A stretch of 10,486 nt of DNA, taken from a bacterium. GTDB lineage: Bacteria; UBP7; UBA6624. Below, piece after piece: positions 1 through 5,797 of the stretch (positions are counted from its first letter, which is position 1; the number at the start of each line of letters is the position of its first letter). The translations under genes were made by a program, and so were the position numbers. The notes under the pieces are model-generated. The model saw only the letters and a program-made list of their open reading frames with translations, ran no database searches and was not told the origin of the DNA. The DNA is taken from the NCBI GenBank assembly GCA_014384545.1, contig JACNFQ010000106.1, positions 1 through 10,486 of the forward strand, written 5' to 3'.

Positions 1-45
1 CATGCCGAAACTAGTTGTCCTTTCCTGCTGGGGAGGACCTAAGGG

Positions 46-840
46 TCAACCTGTCAATAACGAGTGGTCCATCCCCAAACCGTCTCCCCCCCCATCCATT
101 CGAGAGACATCCCCCCCCGATGAAGAGAGTCGTTCACGATATCGATCAAGAACTTGGTGCTTGTTCCCAAAACCTTCAACGCGTCCATCTTCAATCCACA
201 TTATCTTTTCGGCAAAAAAACGCATAATCGATAAGTTGTGGCTGACAAAGAGAATCGTCTTCCCTTCGCTCTTGAGTTCGCTAATCCGAGAAAAACATTT
301 CCGTTGGAACGCCAAATCTCCCACCCCAATAATCTCATCCAAGAGGAAAATATCGGGGTCTAAAGCCATCGCCACACTAAACGCCAACCGAAGAATCATC
401 CCGGCAGAATATGTCTTTATCTGGTCTTCGGCAAACGCTTCAAGCTCTGCAAAATCCAGAATCATTTTCTCTTTGCGGTCAATCTCTTTTCCAGACATAC
501 CCAACAACGATCCATTCAAGCGAATGTTCTCCATTCCGGTCAGTTCAGGATGAAATCCAGCCCCCAACTCTAAGAGGCTTGCAATTCGTCCCTGGGTAAC
601 GATCTTCCCGTCGTCTGAACTATAGATACCTGCTAGTAGTTTGAGTAGGGTGCTCTTTCCTGCTCCATTTCTCCCGATGATTCCGATGACTTCTCCTGGA
701 GTGACCTCAAACGAAATTCCATTCAGTATCTTCCGGCGATCTCGTTTCCTGCCTTTTCCTGCTAATCGCTCGCGCAGACCGGGGCGACGCCCAATGGGGA
801 AAGACTTCGTGAGGTTTGTAACCGAGACTTTGCCCGCCAC
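46..840 (-). CDS. wzt: Polysaccharide/O-antigen ABC exporter, ATP-binding subunit (Wzt/TagH family)
   Basis: This is the cytoplasmic ATPase that powers export of an undecaprenyl-linked polysaccharide (O-antigen, capsule or teichoic-acid-type glycan) through the partner permease encoded just upstream. Visible motifs in the 264-residue product are Walker A GRNGAGKST (56-64), the family-typical LLELGAGFHPELTGMENI (89-106), the C-loop YSAGM (144-148), Walker B with catalytic glutamate IFLLDE (164-169) and the H-loop SH (200-201). The start is GTG, overlapping the permease stop by one base (TAGTG), with a GGAGG ribosome-binding site 7 bases upstream. The protein ends about 60 residues after the H-loop in a Gly/Asp/Ser-rich tail, so it lacks the large C-terminal glycan-recognition domain of O9a-type Wzt. 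Two G8 tracts lie in that tail. The ATPase family is clear; the exported glycan cannot be told. Confidence 0.93.
   Translation of the reverse strand: MAGKVSVTNLTKSFPIGRRPGLRERLAGKGRKRDRRKILNGISFEVTPGEVIGIIGRNGAGKSTLLKLLAGIYSSDDGKIVTQGRIASLLELGAGFHPELTGMENIRLNGSLLGMSGKEIDRKEKMILDFAELEAFAEDQIKTYSAGMILRLAFSVAMALDPDIFLLDEIIGVGDLAFQRKCFSRISELKSEGKTILFVSHNLSIMRFFAEKIMWIEDGRVEGFGNKHQVLDRYRERLSSSGGDVSRMDGGGDGLGMDHSLLTG
86..118 (-). repeat. Two G8 tracts in the exporter ATPase C-terminal tail
   Basis: Plus-strand C8 runs at 86-93 and 111-118 are G8 on the coding strand, encoding the Gly-rich part of the tail after the ABC domain. By hand translation, a one-base loss in the 111-118 tract replaces the tail and ends at a TGA near 52, and a one-base gain extends the tail into the first 45 bases of the window. 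Slippage would therefore change only the tail and leave the ATPase core intact. Confidence 0.55.
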
Positions 841-1679
841 TAGATTTCCTCCGCAAACCTGTGGGCGTTTCGCCTAAAGACCCATTGCCCCACGAACAAC
901 ATCCCCAATCCCAATCCCAAACCCATCGACAAGGGTGCAATCTCTGGCCACGAGTGGTCAAGGAGAATGTCACGATAACTCTTGATAATATGAGCCATGG
1001 GGTTTAGGTAGTAGAGGCGGTGAAACCAACCCGCGGAACCTTCAGGCAGGACAGCCATGCTGGCCATCAGCGACTGGAACTTCTCCAGTTCCGGGGGAGG
1101 ATAAAAGACTGGAGTGGCAAAGAACCATATCGTAATAATCGTATTGGCTAACTGTTCCGTATCCCTTGCAAATACATTGAAGGTTGAGAGGAGTAGCCCC
1201 AAACCCAAAGTAAAAGAGAAATGGGCAAGGAATACGACGGGGAGCGCAAGGAGCGGGACAAGCCCCATGGGCAACTCGCCCCTCAAAGGCAACCAATGGA
1301 GCAAACTAGCAACGAGGAGTATGAAAAGCATAGCCAAGAAATGGATACTTTCGGCAGTGACCGTTGCTAAGGGGAGAACGAATCGAGGGAAAGAGACTTG
1401 TCTCAGTAGGGGACCCGCCTGAACGACTGAAGGCACTGCTTTTGTGACCCCTGAAGAGAAAAAGTTGAATGCAAATAGCCCCACGATGAGGAGCAAAGGG
1501 TAATCAGACATCCCAAACCGATCGGTCAGGAGCAACCCAAATACGGTGTAATAGACAAAGAACATCGTCAAGGGCTGTACGAAAGACCACAAAAAACCAA
1601 GTCCTGTGTTGCGATACCTAAGTTTGAGGTCTCTCCCTACTAAGTTCCGCAGGAGCTCACCGTATGCCCAACTTTTCAT
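840..1679 (-). CDS. wzm: Polysaccharide/O-antigen ABC exporter, permease subunit (Wzm/TagG family)
   Basis: This is the inner-membrane half of an ABC-2 type exporter that moves lipid-linked polysaccharide to the periplasmic face. The 279-residue length is usual for the family. The N-terminus carries the hallmark amphipathic RDLKLRYRNTGLGFLWSFVQPL region (16-37, described here by its ends), followed by hydrophobic stretches at about 36-51, 61-75, 101-128, 140-165, 177-193 and 249-268. Family-like motifs FARD (170-173) and YYLNPM (223-228) are present. The start ATG overlaps the stop of the preceding LptC-like gene as ATGA. Immediately upstream is a G8 tract followed by a single T, which serves as or replaces the ribosome-binding site. 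The pairing with the downstream ATPase makes the assignment secure; the substrate is unknown. Confidence 0.93.
   Translation of the reverse strand: MKSWAYGELLRNLVGRDLKLRYRNTGLGFLWSFVQPLTMFFVYYTVFGLLLTDRFGMSDYPLLLIVGLFAFNFFSSGVTKAVPSVVQAGPLLRQVSFPRFVLPLATVTAESIHFLAMLFILLVASLLHWLPLRGELPMGLVPLLALPVVFLAHFSFTLGLGLLLSTFNVFARDTEQLANTIITIWFFATPVFYPPPELEKFQSLMASMAVLPEGSAGWFHRLYYLNPMAHIIKSYRDILLDHSWPEIAPLSMGLGLGLGMLFVGQWVFRRNAHRFAEEI
848..852 (-). promoter_or_regulatory. Strong ribosome binding site of the exporter ATPase gene
   Basis: GGAGG lies 7 bases before the GTG start at 840, inside the last codons of the permease gene. It fixes that start. It also shows that this organism uses canonical Shine-Dalgarno pairing inside operons, in contrast to the genes that begin transcripts in this window. 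Confidence 0.75.
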
Positions 1680-2536
1680 ACCCCCCCCTCTCTGAGAATC
1701 GCGGACAGAGATTCTCCCCTAATCCCCCAAACGGGGTGCCATCTCAATGTGGGTGTGGACAACAACCACCCCTCACTCTCAAAAGCAATCTCGTCTCCCA
1801 CCCCAGTAAGCCTCCACCCCGATTCTCCATCCTCGTCGTTGGTAAGGGGAGTGAACCGAATGTCAGAACACCGAATAGTTCCTTCAGGAAGAACAGCCCG
1901 AAAATCCCAAGCCTCCATCCCTTCTTCAGATAGGGAGAGCGTGCTTCCTGTAGCTACACGACCTTGCCACTCTAAGACAAAAGGAGCGAGTGCGTAGAGA
2001 TGGGGAGACGTATCAAAGTGGCGGACAACGATGGCGCCCTCAACACGAAGAGATCCTCCATCTCCCGTAAGCACGACAGGTGAAGACGCACTCCCCAACA
2101 AAACGAGTTCTTCATCATCCCACCGAACCAATGAAGCCTCGCCCGTTCCATAAGGGGAATGAATCGTAACGCCCCCATAGCCACCAACTTCTCCTTCTGA
2201 CCAGGTAACAAGGGGAGCAACCATCTCAACCCCTCCCCGATTCAATACCCCCTCTTCTAGCACCCATCCTTCCCCGTCATCCCTTAGTTGACTTCCCTGA
2301 AAACTAGTGCCATCGGGAAGAGTCCCCCTTACGCCTCCACCCGCTACCCACCCCGATTCAGATTGCGCCAAACTCCCTGCCTCAAAATCTAGATTTCCAT
2401 AAGTTATCGTTAGGTGCGAGCCCTCTTTGGCTTGAGCAAGAGCACCCCTTTCATCCACCGAAAACGAACCTTCCCCCGAAACGACCACTTGAGGTGCGAG
2501 GAGAGCAAGGATGAGGAGCGCCTTAGCGACAAACAC
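1676..2536 (-). CDS. Exported beta-rich protein, possibly LptC/LptA-like
   Basis: I do not recognise this 286-residue protein by a signature motif. Residues 1-20 form a plausible signal peptide or anchor (Lys5, then a Leu/Ala/Val-rich core), so the rest probably acts in the periplasm. The remainder is made of short alternating hydrophobic/polar strands with frequent Gly, Asp and Glu turns (for example 'TITYGNLDFEAGSL' and 'GGVTIHSPYGTGEASLVRW'). That is the look of a beta-jellyroll or OstA/LptA/LptC repeat fold. No cysteine lipobox is visible. The GTG start overlaps the end of coaD by 14 bases, with a GAGGG element about 10 bases upstream, and the stop overlaps the exporter permease start. 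A position directly before a glycan exporter supports a role in LPS or polysaccharide assembly, but that is inference. It could be an unrelated secreted beta protein. Confidence 0.6.
   Translation of the reverse strand: MFVAKALLILALLAPQVVVSGEGSFSVDERGALAQAKEGSHLTITYGNLDFEAGSLAQSESGWVAGGGVRGTLPDGTSFQGSQLRDDGEGWVLEEGVLNRGGVEMVAPLVTWSEGEVGGYGGVTIHSPYGTGEASLVRWDDEELVLLGSASSPVVLTGDGGSLRVEGAIVVRHFDTSPHLYALAPFVLEWQGRVATGSTLSLSEEGMEAWDFRAVLPEGTIRCSDIRFTPLTNDEDGESGWRLTGVGDEIAFESEGWLLSTPTLRWHPVWGIRGESLSAILREGGV
1681..1688 (-). repeat. G8 homopolymer tract before the exporter permease start
   Basis: Eight C on the plus strand give G8 on the coding strand, one base before the permease ATG and within the last codons of the LptC-like gene (GAG GGG GGG GTA TGA). 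Length changes would alter the spacing or strength of the ribosome-binding site and the final two residues of the upstream protein. Confidence 0.6.
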
Positions 2537-3023
2537 GACTCATGACCCTCTCGACCAAACAAGGTGGAATATGTTCACCAATATCACCACCCAACGCAGC
2601 AACTTCTTTGATTAATCCACTTGAAACGAATGACCATTTTGGTGCAGCAACGAGAAAAACCGTCTCACTATCCGGAAGGAGTTCTTTGTTCATCAAACTC
2701 ATCTGGAGTTCGTACTCGTAGTCGCTAACTGCGCGTAATCCTCTTACAATCACCGAAAGCTCTCTCTCCCTCATCCAATCGGTAAGCAGCCCCGTATGCG
2801 AGGTGATCTGGACACGAGAAAAGAGTTGGGAATCTCCCTCTTCCTTGATCGCATCCTCTAACATCTCTACGCGTTCTGTGGGACTAAACAGACTCTCCTT
2901 TCGTGGATTTGCCGCGACGAGGCAAATGACCTCACTAAATACAGATAGGGCGCGCCGAAGGATATTGAGATGCCCTTTCGTGGGGGGATCAAAGGTCCCT
3001 GGATAAACTGCACTTTCAATCAT
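2523..3023 (-). CDS. coaD: Phosphopantetheine adenylyltransferase
   Basis: CoaD transfers AMP from ATP to 4'-phosphopantetheine to make dephospho-CoA, the penultimate step of cytoplasmic coenzyme A synthesis. The nucleotidyltransferase signature is clear: YPGTFDPPTKGH at residues 7-18 (with the TxGH motif), then the core IVRGLRAVSDYEYELQMSLMN (described by its ends) and the C-terminal WSFVSSGLIKEVA element followed by GGDI and P. The preferred start is the ATG at 3023, which gives 166 residues and an ATGA overlap with the rsmD stop. An in-frame upstream start at 3038 would add five residues that the family lacks. rsmD followed by coaD is a widely seen gene pair. Trp replaces the usual Tyr in the YSFISS-type motif. 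Confidence 0.97.
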   Translation of the reverse strand: MIESAVYPGTFDPPTKGHLNILRRALSVFSEVICLVAANPRKESLFSPTERVEMLEDAIKEEGDSQLFSRVQITSHTGLLTDWMRERELSVIVRGLRAVSDYEYELQMSLMNKELLPDSETVFLVAAPKWSFVSSGLIKEVAALGGDIGEHIPPCLVERVMSRVCR

Positions 3024-3571
3024 CGTTTTAACGAACACCTGTATTGCTCTCTTTCCTTCTTATAAACGAAGAGCGTTTCGGTGCCCACTGTTCGCTTGAT
3101 TTGAATCGGCAATCCAAGGGGAGAGTCTACTTCCCGCCCCGGCCATCTCAAGGCAAGCCTCCCCCCCGGTGCGACCTCTCCCCACGCTGCTTGGGCAACT
3201 CTTCTGCCCAAAGGAAGAGCTTTGAAAGGGGGGTCGCAAACGATGAGGTCAAACGGTCCCTTATTGACGAGCGAATATGGAAGGTCTCCTTCCACCATCT
3301 CCCCCTTTGATCCCCAATCGGAAAGAATATCTTTGACTTGGTGGATGCTCTTTCGGTCCGATTCAAAGAAACTAACCGTCCCCGCTCCGTGAGAGAGAAG
3401 AAGAAGTCCCCAAATCCCTGTTCCTGAAAAGAGGTCTGCACATCGATGATGGGGTTCTACAACGAGGATATCAGAAAGGACTTGGAGCCACCTGCCCGTT
3501 AGAGGGCGCAACCCTTCTCGACGAAGGAAAGGAACTCTTCTCCCATTCCAAACCCCCCCGTGAATGGTCAG
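3020..3571 (-). CDS. rsmD: 16S rRNA (guanine966-N2)-methyltransferase, non-canonical start
   Basis: RsmD methylates N2 of G966 in helix 31 of 16S rRNA, using S-adenosylmethionine. Read from 3571, the 183-residue product has a family-like N-terminus (T-I-H-G-G-V-W-N-G-R-R-V-P, then GLRP at 20-23), the SAM-binding motif DLFSGTG (46-52), an acidic FFESD segment at 68-72, and the catalytic DPPF (113-116). The first conventional start (TTG at 3511) would remove the conserved first 20 residues. No ATG, GTG or TTG lies between it and the upstream in-frame stop at 3608-3610, so initiation is probably at CTG (3571) or ATT (3565). A GGGAG sits 7 bases before the ATT but only 1 base before the CTG. The usual RPTTDRVRE segment is altered to RPLTGRWLQ. 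The gene is first in its operon and divergent from rpmB. Confidence 0.88.
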   Translation of the reverse strand: MTIHGGVWNGRRVPFLRREGLRPLTGRWLQVLSDILVVEPHHRCADLFSGTGIWGLLLLSHGAGTVSFFESDRKSIHQVKDILSDWGSKGEMVEGDLPYSLVNKGPFDLIVCDPPFKALPLGRRVAQAAWGEVAPGGRLALRWPGREVDSPLGLPIQIKRTVGTETLFVYKKEREQYRCSLKR

Positions 3572-3593
3572 GCTCCCTTTTCTCTTGTTGCGG

Positions 3594-3599
3594 ACTATA
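3594..3599 (-). promoter_or_regulatory. Candidate -10 box of the rsmD-coaD-exporter operon
   Basis: TATAGT on the minus strand overlaps the plus-strand TATAAT of rpmB. Transcription starting about 7 bases downstream would leave a leader of roughly 15-20 bases containing GGGAG before the CTG or ATT start. No convincing -35 box is visible. Confidence 0.3.
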
Positions 3600-3601
3600 A
3601 T
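3596..3601 (+). promoter_or_regulatory. -10 box of rpmB (probable leaderless promoter)
   Basis: This is a perfect TATAAT ending 8 bases before the rpmB ATG. The intervening bases are CCCCCCTT, so no Shine-Dalgarno pairing is possible. A start about 7 bases after the hexamer would put the mRNA 5' end within a few bases of the ATG. No TTGACA-like -35 is seen at 16-18 bases upstream. Confidence 0.5.
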
Positions 3602-3609
3602 CCCCCCTT

Positions 3610-3828
3610 ATGGCACGGAAAGATGAGTTGACAGGTCGAAAGACCGCGAGTGGCAGAAAGGTGAGCCACTCTCACCGAAAAAGTCCCCGGAAGTTTGGAA
3701 TCAACCTTATTCGAAAACGGGTTTGGGATGAAGAGAAAGGGTCTTGGGTTACCCTGCGTGTTACTGCGAAAACATTGCGCACTATCAGAAAGAATGGTTT
3801 GGCTGCTGTCCGAAAAAAGAATAGCTAA
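3610..3828 (+). CDS. rpmB: 50S ribosomal protein L28
   Basis: This 72-residue basic protein is a structural component of the large ribosomal subunit. It shows the L28 pattern: an N-terminal CEVTG-like segment (here DELTGRKTASGRKVSHSHRK, residues 5-24), then the F-x-x-N-L-x-x-K-R-x-W strand (FGINLIRKRVW, 29-39) and WVTLRVTAKTLRTIRKNGL (46-64). No zinc-binding cysteines are present, so it is the zinc-free form. The ATG start is directly preceded by a C6 run and a TATAAT box, with no ribosome-binding site. The gene is transcribed divergently from rsmD and ends 13 bases from the convergent hpf-like gene. Confidence 0.97.
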   Translation: MARKDELTGRKTASGRKVSHSHRKSPRKFGINLIRKRVWDEEKGSWVTLRVTAKTLRTIRKNGLAAVRKKNS

Positions 3829-3841
3829 GTTCTTCCCCCTC

Positions 3842-4189
3842 TTATTCCTCGTTCTTACCCTTTCTATTCGTTGAATGTTCTCGGGATGCTCTCCATCTCT
3901 TTTGCCCCTCTCTAGCCAGTGCCACACCCTTTCGAACAGCCTTCTTGATAGCCATCTCCAATCGTTTATCCTCTTCTTGGACTCGGAACTCGTGCCCGGA
4001 AAGATGGAAAACGACCTCTGCCAAGAAAGTGATGGGGCTACTAGAGGATTGAGAGACACTCGCATCGATAGAGTGGAGCCCTTTTAGCCCGACCACCGAA
4101 CGATCCCTCAACGCTTTGTCAAGGGCATTTCTCGCAGAGTCAGGCCGCGGAATATCTGTTTTTGTCCAACGAACGGATGGAATTGTCAT
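3842..4189 (-). CDS. hpf: Ribosome hibernation-promoting factor / RaiA-like protein (divergent)
   Basis: This is probably an S30AE-domain protein that binds the 30S decoding centre in slow growth and keeps ribosomes inactive or dimerised. From the ATG at 4189 the product is 115 residues, matching short HPF/RaiA proteins. The most convincing part is AEVVFHLSGHEFRVQEED (57-74), which parallels the family's A-E-V-x-x-H-x-x-G-x-x-x-R-x-x-E-E-x strand. A basic helix (AIKKAVRKGVALAREGQKRW, 80-99) and a basic Arg/Lys tail follow. The N-terminal half is much less typical. A longer reading from a TTG at 4228 exists, but the ATG sits 6 bases after a perfect TATGAT box. Convergence with rpmB fits a ribosomal role. 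The assignment is likely rather than certain. Confidence 0.62.
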   Translation of the reverse strand: MTIPSVRWTKTDIPRPDSARNALDKALRDRSVVGLKGLHSIDASVSQSSSSPITFLAEVVFHLSGHEFRVQEEDKRLEMAIKKAVRKGVALAREGQKRWRASREHSTNRKGKNEE

Positions 4190-4195
4190 AGGTCT

Positions 4196-4201
4196 ATCAT
4201 A
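4196..4201 (-). promoter_or_regulatory. -10 box of the hpf-like gene (probable leaderless promoter)
   Basis: TATGAT is separated from the ATG at 4189 by exactly six bases (AGACCT). No Shine-Dalgarno lies in those six bases. The geometry puts the transcript start at, or within a base or two of, the A of the ATG. Confidence 0.5.
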
Positions 4202-4210
4202 ATCTCCAAC

Positions 4211-4231
4211 CCTTTGGAAGGGGAGCAAAGG
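4211..4231. repeat. Inverted repeat between divergent promoters (candidate operator)
   Basis: CCTTTG (4211-4216) and CAAAGG (4226-4231) form a perfect 6-base inverted repeat with a 9-base spacer, giving a 15-base centre-to-centre distance. It lies between the -10 boxes of the hpf-like and surA-like genes and directly abuts the latter. It could bind a dimeric regulator of both genes, or it could be chance. Confidence 0.35.
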
Positions 4232-4237
4232 TAGAAT
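4232..4237 (+). promoter_or_regulatory. -10 box of the surA-like operon (probable leaderless promoter)
   Basis: TAGAAT is followed by six bases (ACCCTA) and the ATG at 4244. The only purine-rich stretch (AAAGG) is 13-17 bases upstream of the ATG and overlaps the region just before the -10 hexamer. A transcript starting at the ATG would not include it. Confidence 0.5.
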
Positions 4238-4243
4238 ACCCTA

Positions 4244-5797
4244 ATGGCACGAAGACGAATACGACGATCCCAAGCTGCACCAGAGACTTTGACGGGCAGG
4301 CTTCGACGACAAGCCCCCACTTTCTTCATGATTGTCTTCGCTATTTTCCTCATATCGGTTTTCTATTCCTACGGTTCTACTTTTGTGACGCCACCCCAAC
4401 AAGTTGATGGACCTCTTTCACCCGCAACGGTGGATGGAATGCCAGTCACCGATGCCGAAGTTGCCCGAAGGATGCAGTCGTCAATGGATGGATGGCGTTC
4501 CCAGAATCCCACAAGAGCCGTAGGGGCATTAGCAACACTCTCCTTTAGGGCTGAAGCGTTGAATGCAGCGATCGACCGACAAGTCCTATTGAGCGAAGGA
4601 AGATTGCAGGGTATAGAAGTCTCGCCCGACGACATAGAGAGACGATGGGAGCGTGATGTAGAGCGTTTTGCACCTCCTTCCAAGACCGACGGATTGGAGG
4701 ATGTTTGGAGTCATCTCCAAGCTAGGAAAGTCGCTTTGAAGGGATTTAGGGCCTATCTCCGTTCTTTGGGGATGAACGAAACGGCATATAGGGCTGCATT
4801 GGCTGAGGAGATTCTTATTGAGGCGATTGAGGTAGATCTTTCTCAAAGTGCTCGGCAAGCCGCAGAAGGAGCGATGGAGATTCTCTTGGAGAGTGTTCGG
4901 GATCGTTTGAGGAGTGGCACACCCCTTGAAGAAGCAGGGAGAACTTTCGCGGGTGTGCCCGGAATCAACTACCAAGCCCCCACTTGGATTACGCGTCAAT
5001 CTGCCGAACAACAGGGTTTGCCCTTTGATGGTTTATGGGCGCTTGATGGTTGGATGGAGATTCCTTTGGATGGCGAAACGCGGTTTTTAGAGGTCTTTGC
5101 CCGGCGAGCGGCTGAAGGTCAGGGGTTTGAAGATTTTGTCGCTTCGCAACAACCCAATACCGAGGAGGGATTCTCTCTAGACGAGGTGGTGGTGGATGCC
5201 GACAGTCTCAAGCCTCAGTTCGAGGCTGTCCGAGCATCTACATTGCGCATCTTTCCTGATGTGGGACAGCGGCTCAATGAAGCACGAGCATTATTGCGTG
5301 CCCAACACGATGTCGTCATCAACGACTCTATTCTCTTGGCTTACGAAGAGTTGATTGCTGGTAATTTGAAGCGTGCTGCAGCAGCAGCTGATGAGCTTTT
5401 GGCTACAGAACCAGGACGAACAGATGCGTTGGTCATTTGTGCCTGGAGTCGATTAGCTACTGAGGTTGTGGATCCCGAAGAAGAGCATGAGGATCTATCC
5501 CCCGAAGAAGACGCTTGGTCAGAGAGAGGAACACGGTGTGCGATTGAGGCTTCGAACCAGACGCCTTACGATGCAGACCTCCAGATTCTCGTTGCCAGAC
5601 TCCTCTTGTCGGAAGGGAAAACGGAGGAGGCTATCACTCATTTGGAAGAGGCATCCCTTTACAGAGGTGACGATTTTGGTCTCTCTTTGACTCTCTCATC
5701 TCTCTATCGCGAAGCTGATCGGGAGGACTTAGCCCTACTAGAAGAGGCAGCATTGACGGAGATGATTCAGCGTATCAACCCTCAAGCGTCACAGTGA
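4244..5797 (+). CDS. Membrane-anchored SurA/PpiD-like chaperone with C-terminal helical-repeat region
   Basis: This is probably a periplasmic folding factor for outer-membrane or exported proteins. The 517-residue product starts with a basic segment and one membrane helix (about 26-43), so it is anchored with its bulk outside the cytoplasm. Residues about 60-200 resemble the SurA/PpiD N-terminal chaperone region: V-D-G-x-P-V-T-D-A-E-V near 63-73, 'ALNAAIDRQVLLSEG' at 105-119, then long charged helices. Residues about 210-288 have the spacing of a parvulin domain, but the usual GGDLGW-type core is absent, so isomerase activity is doubtful. Residues about 365-510 are paired helices of TPR character ('AAAAADELLATEPGRTDALV', 378-397; 'LLSEGKTEEAITHLEEAS', 454-471). 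It leads an operon with miaB and a TolC-like gene. The family call is from pattern only. Confidence 0.65.
   Translation: MARRRIRRSQAAPETLTGRLRRQAPTFFMIVFAIFLISVFYSYGSTFVTPPQQVDGPLSPATVDGMPVTDAEVARRMQSSMDGWRSQNPTRAVGALATLSFRAEALNAAIDRQVLLSEGRLQGIEVSPDDIERRWERDVERFAPPSKTDGLEDVWSHLQARKVALKGFRAYLRSLGMNETAYRAALAEEILIEAIEVDLSQSARQAAEGAMEILLESVRDRLRSGTPLEEAGRTFAGVPGINYQAPTWITRQSAEQQGLPFDGLWALDGWMEIPLDGETRFLEVFARRAAEGQGFEDFVASQQPNTEEGFSLDEVVVDADSLKPQFEAVRASTLRIFPDVGQRLNEARALLRAQHDVVINDSILLAYEELIAGNLKRAAAAADELLATEPGRTDALVICAWSRLATEVVDPEEEHEDLSPEEDAWSERGTRCAIEASNQTPYDADLQILVARLLLSEGKTEEAITHLEEASLYRGDDFGLSLTLSSLYREADREDLALLEEAALTEMIQRINPQASQ

Noticed and set aside
1-45. A minus-strand ATG at 3-1 preceded by AGGAAAGGA, possibly the start of the next gene after the exporter ATPase.
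   Set aside because: Only one codon is inside the window and the purine stretch is about 14-22 bases upstream, so nothing can be said about a product.
3148-3441. A 97-codon minus-strand frame inside rsmD.
   Set aside because: It lies in another frame of a gene with intact SAM and DPPF motifs, and its own sequence has no domain character.
3815-3855. A possible terminator between convergent rpmB and the hpf-like gene.
   Set aside because: Only a five-base AAGAA/TTCTT pairing is visible, with no GC stem or T tract.
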